Assembly (NCBI GenBank): GCA_949825065.1
Contig: OX463848.1
Coordinates: 33,013,491 to 33,077,490, forward strand
Direction of reading: 5' to 3'
DNA length: 64,000 bases
Source: Odontocerum albicorne
Lineage: Eukaryota > Arthropoda > Insecta > Trichoptera > Odontoceridae
The notes under the pieces were generated by a model that was given only the letters and a program-made list of their open reading frames with translations, ran no database searches and was not told the origin of the DNA. Of this stretch, positions 56,135 to 64,000 are shown in pieces. The translations under genes and the position numbers were made by a program. Position 1 is the first letter of the stretch. Each line of letters begins with the position of its first letter.

Positions 56135-56640
56135 ATAATAGTTTGAACACGTAGAACGAATGAATGAAAAAAAACTTAACAAAACAAACGTATGTGGTAG
56201 AGGAAGACCAAGGAAAATATGATTAGATCAAGGGAACGATATTTTGTAAAAAGGAAATTCAAAAAGTTAGAGAAATCGTAGAAGTTGTATTAAGGGATGT
56301 ATAGATATAAAAAAGGTGAAAAATGGGTATCGCGATACGAAAGTCTCACACTTTCTGCTCTTTACATACAGGGAAACGGCGTGATGGTATCTACAGATTA
56401 TTTATGCTAATCTTTCATGATTTATTTTATCTACGTGGTCAAACAATCTCAATGTTCGTTTCATCATCTTAACCGTCTCATCTCTTTTCAATACATAATT
56501 TTTCCTAATGTTCTCATTCCTTATACTGTTGTATGACAAATAAAAAATATGCCATTTTATAATTTACTTCAAGATATATATTTTAAAAACAATAATTGTC
56601 GAATAAAATAATCAATCCATGAACCTAGATTCATTTGCTA
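56135..56640 (+). mobile_element. LINE-T 3' end plus flank, duplicate block 2
   Basis: Matches 53040-53590: gaacgaatgaatgaaaaaaa, gtggtagaggaagaccaagg, gggaaacggcgtgatggtat, then the flank gattatttatgctaatcttt to gaacctagattcatttgct. The two blocks are 3.1 kb apart in the same orientation. Confidence 0.75.
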
Positions 56641-57418
56641 TATTTTTTACTAATTTTCTTATCAAGTAGTCAGGGAGAGTTGTATGAAAAGGTGTTTAAA
56701 TGAAAAATAGGCGTTTCAAGGGAAGAATACGTTTCGAGGTACTAAAGCCTGGCACTATGTCTATCATACAAACCTAACATATAATATACATAAATGCAGT
56801 TCAGTGACATTTGAACAAAATTGATACATACATATGAAAATATGAATGGTATTAAAAATTGATGAGAAGAAAGAAAAAAGGGGAACAAACTTAGAATAAA
56901 TCTAGAATCAATCATTACACGTAAACGTCTAGCTGGAGAAAGAATCTGTAGAATTGGTCGGAAGAACCACCCCAGTATTTAATTATTTATTTTATTTATT
57001 TACACAGTGCATATTTTTTAATTACTTCTGAATCTGTCTGACACTTTTCATCAATAAATTTATTTTAAAATCACTCTGCTCCTGAAACATTTTCAATAAC
57101 CTCTAAACCAATTTAACGTTCAAGTACGCGAAACAGAAGCCTCCTTCACCCCATCTCCTTCTTACATTTGTTTACATTAATTGAAATTCTGAATCATTAA
57201 CATCCCCTACGGCCATATTTTTAGAGCCACAACTTAAACACTTAGAACTTAAACAACGACACCAACTTGCTCGACGCTCCATATCTTGGAAAGCCCTCAT
57301 ACTTGGTAATACTTCGTATCATGAACACAATTATTAAACAATATTTATATTTCAAGTCTGCTCAATTTCAAACCTTCGTTGTTGATTTTTTTAGAAAGTT
57401 CACGAGCGGTATTTAACT
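56641..57418. other. spacer
   Basis: 56660-56760 may hold a very worn LINE-T trace (gtatgaaaaggtgtttaaat, ggcactatgtctatcat). Otherwise nothing. Confidence 0.35.
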
Positions 57419-57770
57419 TTTTTATTGATTTTAGCATTTTAAGTCATATGTGTGATTTTTTGTATCAATGTTTGTTTAGTCACTATAAAAATAATTATAC
57501 ATCATTTTAACATACGCGCAATAAGTTAATTTTTATCGATTTTAGCCTTGTTAATAATGTATGTGTTTTTTTATCAATATTTGTTCATACACATTAAAAA
57601 ATAACTAAAAACTAGTTTAACATATGCGCAATAAGTTATTTTTATTGATTTTAGCCTAATTAATAATTTATGTGCTTTTTTATCAATGTTTGTTTACTCA
57701 CATAAAAAAATAACTGTACACTATTTTAACATATGCGCAATAAGTTATTTTTTAACGATTTTAGCATTGT
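57419..57770 (+). repeat. tandem repeat of about 110 bp, three units
   Basis: The landmark gattttagc occurs at 57427, 57538, 57647 and 57757. Each unit has tttaacatatgcgcaataag, preceded by tatcaatgtttgttta and an AT-rich stretch. Confidence 0.85.
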
Positions 57771-58333
57771 TAGTCAAACAGTGCCTAGAACAAATAGCTC
57801 CCTGTTTTGAAAGGTTAATTTCAAGGACATAATTAATGTTTTACAAATTTTTATTTTACAGTGTTAAAGAACAATGTTTACCACTTTGTTATTTTTTTTT
57901 TAATTATACCATATGTTTCAATTTCTACACCTTCATTTTCTACATACATGTGAAGCTTCATCCTGAAGATCCGCATTACTCTCTTGATCATCTCTGATGG
58001 TATTGTCCTAATTTTGTCTCAAACGACAGCTTTCAACCTAAAAAGATACACTGCGGTTGACTTCTTGACGTTTTGTGATACTGGAACCCTCCCTGCGAGG
58101 TCTACGATTTGTTTTGTTTTTTTTAAAGCCAAACCTGTGGCTTTGAAGTTTTCAACCCATAAAACTTTTGCATTCCTGTCAGAAACTATAGCGTTTCGAC
58201 CTAGATTGTGATAATTGCTGCGTTGCGATGAAGGAATTGCCATTTTTTTAAGTTACACACACGAGCGCACAACCCCTAACACTACATGCCATAATGACGA
58301 CTAAAATAATAATAATAAGTAATCGAATGTTCG
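57771..58333. other. spacer with opposing frames
   Basis: 58019-58243 holds frames on both strands (minus opening MAIPSSQRSNYHNLGRNAIV). Slightly GC-rich but unrecognised; not called. Confidence 0.3.
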
Positions 58334-58495
58334 CAACCTTCGTGGCTCAATTGGTAAAACGCTTATCAGCCACCCGAGAGTTCCGGGTTTGATTTCCAAT
58401 GATACCCAAAAATATATTTTTAAAATATCCTATTTCGGTAAAATAATTCGTTTGGTAACAATACTAGCTCGTGCATAAAGTAAAAAGGAGTATTG
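58334..58495 (+). mobile_element. SINE-B copy, good head
   Basis: Head caaccttcgtggctcaattg, gtaaaacgcttatcagcc, box B gttccgggtttgatttcc, then aatgatacccaaaaat and cgtttggtaacaatactagc. Confidence 0.8.
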
Positions 58496-58924
58496 CTAAT
58501 ATGTACAATATTATGATAAAAACGTGTTTCCTTACCAATTCCAGTAGTTCTAAAAAACTAGAAAGCCCGAATGAGATCGAACGCAATTGTCTCCAGGCCA
58601 ATAGCTGAATCTTCAACACGTACGCATTACCAAAGTGAAGACATCGAGCAAGACCATGCAAATAAATAGACAAAATTGACCTAATATAGAACAACGGACT
58701 TTATTTGGACCGATTAGCTAATCCGATCTAGTGGCGTCAAAGGAAAGTTTGGCTGCATTCAAAATTGTCTGTGAACGTACTGACAACTTGCTGGTCTGTT
58801 TGAACTCCATACCTTGAGTACTCCCCTTCATAAGAATATTTACTGTACTGTGAGTAATTTTCCTTCTCTTAAGTCCATCGTCAATAGTATTCTTTTCACA
58901 TTTCGTGTGTTGCCATCAGAGGAC
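58496..58924. other. spacer
   Basis: Nothing recognised. Confidence 0.35.
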
Positions 58925-59075
58925 TATTTTGAGTACTTCCTTCTTCGTCACTCTGTGACGTCGTGCTCATAAAAAAATAAAGAGGATTTAAGTATTTTAG
59001 TGTAGATCGCGCTAAATGGGGACTTATTTTGTCTCTCATAACAGCTTGGGTGGTAATGGGATCGAACTGAATATA
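58925..59075 (-). mobile_element. dispersed repeat R3, copy 2
   Basis: Minus strand reads QFDPITTQAVMRDKISPHLA, RSTLKYLNPLYFF, MSTTSQSDEEGSTQNS, in the same frame and order as 37960-38105, though the DNA has drifted. Confidence 0.6.
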
Positions 59076-59267
59076 AAACAAAAGGAATAAATTAAGCAGA
59101 TAATTTATCAGTACACCAACTTCCTTGAAATATCTAAACCTTTTGTACCATTAAATTTGAACCTCTTCAGTATCTCGCTTCCAAATTAAGTTCCTTTTTT
59201 ATTAAATAAACGTTCAATCTAAGTTGATAAAAAATGTATTCCTTTATTAATATAATAATAACAATAG

Positions 59268-59390
59268 TTCCGGCCCTGGTGAGTCCATCACGTGATTGTT
59301 TTGGGAGTTATCTGCCCCTGACAGGGCCGGAATGGGCGGCCAGGCCAAATTAATCAGAACTGCCACCCGGGGGGACGTTTGGGATTCATT
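59268..59390. other. GC-rich island with an 11-bp inverted repeat
   Basis: ttccggccctg (59268-59278) and cagggccggaa (59322-59332) are perfect inverted repeats, followed by ggcggccaggcc and gccacccggggggacg. No other sequence in the window resembles it; function unknown. Confidence 0.5.
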
Positions 59391-59610
59391 TTAACAGAAT
59401 CGCAGGTATAAAAATCTGATTTGGCTATCAACACAACTTCTTACATTTTCATCTTGATAATTTCTATATTCTCCCCTAAAGAGACATCATCGTAATGATG
59501 ATTGCCTAAGTTGTACGATGAACGAATAAGGTAGTAGACCAAAATCGCAGATTAATTATAATTTAAAATTAAAAAACTGTTTAATCTACTTGAAAATATA
59601 TACTTAACCC

Positions 59611-59835
59611 AACTATAGTTCAGAAAATGTAGGATGAGTCCTGTGACAGCTCACAAATTTGCCCCAATACAACCTTGTAACGATATTCAGTAACTTTAAT
59701 TATATTATAAACTTTAATATAAGCCTCAATTCTAGTAAATAGCAAGTTATTTAGGTAAATACATTACATAAGGTTGTGTTGGAGCAAAATTGTGAGCTGT
59801 CACAGGACTCATCCTATATTTTCCGAACTATAGTT
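59611..59835. mobile_element. inverted-repeat element beside a hammerhead-like motif
   Basis: Arms of 66 bp (59611-59676 and 59770-59835) are inverted copies with about five mismatches, e.g. ggatgagtcctgtgacagct. The loop is 93 bp of AT-rich DNA. No coding sequence. Confidence 0.8.
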
Positions 59836-59857
59836 TCATATGCGAAGTTAGTTCGGA

Positions 59858-59902
59858 ATACCCCTGAAGATGAGTTGCATATGACTTGAAACTAGCTGGA
59901 TT
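59858..59902 (+). ncRNA. hammerhead-ribozyme-like motif, worn
   Basis: CTGAAGA (59864-59870), stem II AGT/ACT with a tgcatatg loop, GAAA (59888-59891), then ACTAGCTGG. The palindrome and cleavage base are altered compared with 44740-44783, and stem I does not pair well. Confidence 0.4.
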
Positions 59903-59939
59903 AAATATATATTTTCAGGTGAATTAAACAGTGTTTCTT

Positions 59940-60398
59940 TTTTTTATTATATTTGAAAAAGTATGAATTTTACTAGAAATTTTATAGTCGTAGATGTCAC
60001 TGAAAAGGTTGCCACCCAGAAGTGAAATTAGGCAGGGCACATAGCTAAAGTACCAATTATTGATGACCCAAAAAGTGCTGGAGTCGTGACAAAGGACATG
60101 AAAAAGAGATAAAGAAAGACGACTTGTAATATGAGCGAATGACAAACAAGTGTAGTTAAAAACATGTGTCCAAGATAGGAACGAGTAGAGGAGGCGAGGG
60201 TAGGTCTATAACTAACACTGAAGTCCACCAGGCTGATGGTGATGATGATACATGCATGTGATGATTTCAAAGTAAATATATTTTTTAATTCGTTGTAGTA
60301 AAATTATGCACTAAGAGAGAACCAAAAGCTACTTATTCTAATCAGATATTGAATTTGATTAAATAATAAAGGTGATTTTTTTCGGGATTAAAAATATA
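59940..60398. other. spacer
   Basis: Frames on the minus strand at 59924-60270 are unrecognised. A LINE-like trace (gaagtgaaattaggcagggc, gtagaggaggcgagggta) may be present. Confidence 0.3.
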
Positions 60399-61674
60399 TT
60401 AGGTCCTTACATATGAAATTGGCGTTTTGCCGTACTGGCAACTTTGATCTCAAATATCTTCTCTTTGGTTAGGAATTCCAAATTCAAATTTATACAGCTA
60501 TTTACTCAAGTATTTGTGTTTCGAAAATTATAATTCATTTGTTTTTTCCTCAATTGTTTTTTTTCTTTGCGTCACTCAGTTTACAAAATGGAAAACTTGA
60601 AATATCGCGTTATTTACGAGTACGAGTTCCACCGTGGCACCAGTGCTGCAGAAACGGCTCGAAGGATTAATGATGTGTATGGCGACGGTGCCGCAAAAGA
60701 AAACACAGTGCGTTTTTGGTTCCAACGTTTTCGTTCTGGAAATTTCGACCTGCAGAACAAGCCCCGTGGAGAAAGTTGATAATGAAGAATTGAAGGCTAT
60801 TGTGGAAGCGGATCCATCGCAAACCACGTCCGAGTTAGCTGCAGGCTGCGGTGTTAGTGATAAAACTGTTTTAATCCACTTGAAGCAAATTGGGAAGGTG
60901 AAAAAGCTTGAAAGGTGGGTACCTCACGAATTGAGTGAAGCAAATCAACAAACGCGCGTTGACTGCTGCGTTGCATTACTCAACCGGCACAATAATGAAG
61001 GGATTTTGAATCGAATCATTACCTGTGATGAAAAGTGGATCCTGTATGATAATCGGAAGCGCTCATCGCAATGGCTGAACCCTGCCGAACCAGCCAAACC
61101 ATGCCCCAAGCGAAAATTGACTCCAAAAAAGTTACTTGTGAGCGTTTGGTGGACTAGTGCTGGTGTCGTTCACTACAGCTTTCTTAAATCTGGCCAGACG
61201 ATTACGGCAGATGTCTATTGTCAGCAACTGCAAACCATGATGGAAAAGCTAGCTGCTAAACAACCGAGGCTGGTTAATCGCTCTAGGCCACTGCTGCTTC
61301 ATGATAACGCTAGACCACACACTGCACAACAGACGGCTACCAAATTAGAAGAGCTTCAATTGGAATGTCTAAGACATCCACCGTACTCTCCGGACCTTGC
61401 CCCAACAGATTACTATTTTTTTCGAAATTTGGATAACTTCTTGCAAGGGAAAAAATTCAACTCCGATGGGGCAGTCCAAACCGACTTCAAAGATTTTATT
61501 GATTCCCGTCCGAATGGTTTTTTTAGTAAAGGGATCGATGAACTACCTATGAGATGGCAAAAGTGCATAGATAGCAATGGTACATACTTTGATTAAATAA
61601 ATATATTATATTAAAAAAAAATCAACTTTATGTTCCTCCCAAACAAAACGCCAATTTCATATTTAAGGACCTAA
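60399..61674 (+). mobile_element. mariner transposon, copy 2 (full length)
   Basis: 1276 bp, same terminal repeats as copy 1 with one mismatch in the right repeat (atttaagg for atgtaagg), TA at 60397-60398 and 61675-61676. It is 11 bp shorter in the coding region and one A longer after it. Confidence 0.97.
60588..61596 (+). pseudogene. mariner transposase with an 11-bp deletion
   Basis: Same 339-residue D,D34D transposase as 14817-15836. A net loss of 11 bp just after 60770, in the GRPETK region at about residue 61, shifts the frame; the first frame stops at 60777-60779 after about 63 codons. The rest, from VDNEELKAIVEADP onward, is open to the normal TAA at 61594-61596 and keeps all three catalytic Asp residues and the VWW motif that is broken in copy 1. 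An open frame of 320 codons beginning upstream at 60634 exists only because a different frame joins at the deletion; it is not the native start. Confidence 0.95.
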
Positions 61675-61676
61675 TA

Positions 61677-62708
61677 TTTACGTTGGTAAATTTAAAATTA
61701 AGAAGAAATTTTACTTACTATTTTTATACCGGTACTCACAAATAGCGCTTTATAAAGCCCTGTCTTGCGAAAGACTGCAGCAGGTAAAACTTGCCGATCA
61801 TTTTGGAAGTTTGATGTTCGTGGCATCGTTACTTTGGGTTTGATCTGTCAAGACTATGCTTGCTGAAGTGCTACAGCTTATATGTGTAACAAAGTAAAAC
61901 ACGTCTTCCATTCACAAGATGGCGGTTGTCATTGTATTGTATGGTATACATTTGTTGGATTTATTTTGGTCGAACGAATTATATTGTATATTCGTCACTT
62001 TTCTAGAAATATATTCTTACAATAACTGGAGAATCATATTTATAATCAACTCTCTAATAATATGTAAAGAATATAAAAACAGCGATCCTTCGAGATTAGC
62101 TCTTGGTCTCCAAGAAACCTAAGAAGTGGTTTAAAGAAAGGAAATTTGACGGTCCAAAAGGGAACCTTAAATGTACGTGCTTTTTCGCTTTCAAGTTGAC
62201 TAATTGCTTTTTCCGCTGCACTTAGCAACATTCCGATTCAAGAAAAATCCTCAACAAGAACACTTTATGTTGGTCCTTTGCCATTTATTGAGGGTTTTTT
62301 TGAAAATAAATTGAAAAATAATTATGAGAGTTCATACATACAATCACGACATTACACGTAATTAAAGCAATTGTTTATTTTATTGATTAAATTACGCTTT
62401 TTAATTAACTACTACATTTAAAGGATATTTTTTGGGTGTAATAGGATTTGTTTTTGAAATAAAAGACGTATAAATTATTTAAATGGCCGTGTATTTCAAT
62501 TCAATTCAATTCATAGGTTGTTTAATGGCAACTATTGGTTGAAGATAATTTCATTCATATGTTGACCGTTGCTGGCTCTTATGTACCTAAACCGATCATG
62601 AGATGGGTTTCTCATTAAGAACGATAGAACTTTAAAATAGAATAAAACAACAACTAATGAATCAAAAATGGATCTGAAGATTTAATTTGAAAGAATATTT
62701 CAAGCCGT
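61677..62708. other. spacer with a small (TTCAA)n microsatellite
   Basis: tcaattcaattcaattca lies near 62496-62513. Frames at 61919-62122 and 62046-62231 are unrecognised. Confidence 0.4.
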
Positions 62709-62951
62709 TTATGATTTAAACAAGATATTGTTCAAATGACTTCCACGGCTTCTTTTGCACTGGTCAATTCGATTACGCCAATTTTTGATGGCTCGGTGGA
62801 GCATTTCCGGCTGTGTGGCGCCAATAACAGGACAAATATTGGTCTCAAGTTCATCAAAAGTCTTGGGTTTATTGGTGTAAACTTGTGATTTAACATAGCT
62901 CCAAAGAAAATAATCCAGAGGCGTTAAATCGCACTATCTTGGCAACCAATT
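62709..62951 (-). pseudogene. mariner-like transposase C-terminal remnant
   Basis: Minus strand reads NWLPR, stop, CDLTPLDYFLWSYVKSQVYT, NKPKTFDELETNICPVIGAT, QPEMLHRAIKNWRNRIDQCK, RSRGSHLNNILFKS, stop. It includes the third catalytic Asp (CDLTPLDY) and the normal C-terminus. One internal stop at the usual Ser/Arg position, and nothing before it is recognisable. Related to the remnants at 16358-16690 and in the 559-bp MITE family but clearly diverged from both. Confidence 0.75.
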
Positions 62952-63289
62952 CTAAATCCTACCACACCAAAAAAAGACATCCTTTATAAGAATAATAATT
63001 TTAAATAAATATCACTATTATTTTATAAATTAATACGAGTACATAGTACGAACAATTGCCAAAGGCTATACCTAAAAGTTGTCCCAATATGAGCACTGGA
63101 TTTAGTTAAAATGATCGGCCGATTTAAGTTCTTGGGTCAGTTGGATCTTCTAAGCATGCAGATCCAGATCTTTCACAAGAATTTACATTTTTTAGGAAGT
63201 TAGGATGTTAAATAATATTTAAATACAAAAGCCATTTATTTATCTAAGGTTTAAATAATTATGATAATAAAAAGACAATTTATATTCCG
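62952..63289. other. spacer
   Basis: TACGAGTA at 63034. Nothing else recognised. Confidence 0.4.
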
Positions 63290-63575
63290 CCAGTTAGAGA
63301 GTAGACTCTACTCAAAGGTGCCCTAGCTCGGGATACGAACCCCACTTTTATTGACATATTAAAATTATAACAAAAAAAAAACAACCTGAAAGTAGTGGCT
63401 GTGGCCATAAGATTAGGAACTTCTCCACATCTGAATATATTTAGAAAAAACATATTTGGTAGGAAAACCGCAGAAAACTTACCACGGGGTAACGAACTAC
63501 CAAGAAACCATTGTACTCATAGATCTTCGATATGTGAGAATAACACATTCGACTTGAGGTGGGGTGTAATTTATG
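63290..63575. mobile_element. dispersed repeat R1, uninterrupted copy
   Basis: Matches the two halves of 3695-4160 without the SINE. A 74-codon plus-strand frame (63395-63619) crosses it (AVAIRLGTSPHLNIFRKNIF), but the other copy does not clearly keep the frame. Confidence 0.6.
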
Positions 63576-64000
63576 TATATAGTTATCATATAATCAAAAA
63601 AAATTATAAGACTTCCTGAAAAGGGTTGTTTGGCATCGTTATTTGTTTTCTCACTTCGTTTTACAGATCATTGTGACTGAAGATGTCAATATCTTAGTAT
63701 TTGAATGGCATAATTTGCTCAAGAGGCGTATCGTTGATGACTTATTTGCACATCTTTATCTGTTTGAATATTGTTGAACTCTTTATTTTGTTTATCGAGA
63801 TTCTCTTATTTTGGTTTTTGGTTATTTGAAGGAACTCGTATGATAATCCTTGTAGGCTATCATCTGATTGCGTTTCTACAGTAGCGCCATCTGCATAGTA
63901 TATAATGCTCATAGTTTTAACTTGACATTTCATCAGTAGATATTAAGCAATTATCCAAAAGACCATTTTTATTCAAACTAAAAAAAATATTTTACTATTT
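63576..64000. other. AT-rich spacer
   Basis: A 63-codon minus-strand frame at 63742-63933 is unrecognised. No repeats assigned. Confidence 0.4.

Noticed and set aside
60634..60780. The N-terminus of the 320-codon frame in mariner copy 2 as a real start
   Set aside because: Its first part is out-of-frame mariner sequence, joined to the true frame only by the 11-bp deletion.
63677..63683. CTGAAGA as another hammerhead motif
   Set aside because: No GAAA and no palindromic stem III follow it at the right distance.

Overview
This window looks like non-coding nuclear DNA from an arthropod, most likely an insect. It is strongly AT-rich, both strands are full of stop codons, and it carries two nearly identical mariner transposons, several families of tRNA-derived SINEs, hundreds-of-bases-long 3' ends of non-LTR retrotransposons, short inverted-repeat elements and tandem repeats. 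I found no complete host gene, no rRNA, no convincing tRNA gene and no bacterial-type operon. Two weak host-gene hints are recorded: a TATA box, short ATG exon and splice donor near 31963-32020, and a coding-looking 67-codon frame at 17193-17396 on the minus strand. Species cannot be named from the sequence alone. Family labels such as LINE-T, SINE-A/B/C and R1-R3 are labels used only here; boundaries of old copies are approximate and were read by eye.

Layout. 0-8 kb: a LINE-T 3' end, a higher-order 73-bp repeat array (1189-1985), a TTAA-flanked small element (2095-2314), SINEs, a deleted mariner-like MITE (5505-5980), another LINE-T/SINE-B pair and a 58-bp tandem array. 8-20 kb: more LINE-T, a fragment of a mariner helix-turn-helix domain, a 559-bp MITE nested inside a LINE-T copy (13709-14267), a full-length mariner (14628-15913), a second degenerate mariner-like element with odd terminal repeats (16197-16923) and two SINE-A copies. 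20-34 kb: mostly empty AT-rich DNA with LINE fragments, an RTE-like LINE inserted into a 71-bp tandem repeat (27573-28655) and a nine-unit 35-bp minisatellite (30000-30314). 34-52 kb: SINE-A copies, foldback elements carrying hammerhead-ribozyme-like motifs (37063-37312, 44405-45005, 51195-51485), a long hairpin element (46071-46224), a six-unit 119-bp array (47222-47930), and a SINE interrupted by a TTAA-flanked element. 52-64 kb: two paralogous LINE-T-plus-flank blocks, a third copy of the 559-bp MITE family, tandem arrays, a long inverted repeat beside another hammerhead-like motif, a second mariner (60399-61674) and another mariner-like transposase remnant (62709-62951).

The most unusual signal is the 8-mer TACTCGTA (or its complement TACGAGTA), which occurs about 25 times outside coding sequence, roughly ten times what base composition predicts. 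Where a repeat copy carrying it can be compared with a sister copy, the sister has plain TA at that place. That is the shape of an excision footprint (TA-CTCG-TA), as known for the Tc1-family transposon Minos, although no such transposon is visible here. The second notable signal is a set of hammerhead-ribozyme-like cores (CTGANGA, stem II, GAAA, short palindromic stem III), the best one at 44740-44783 with every stem pairable.
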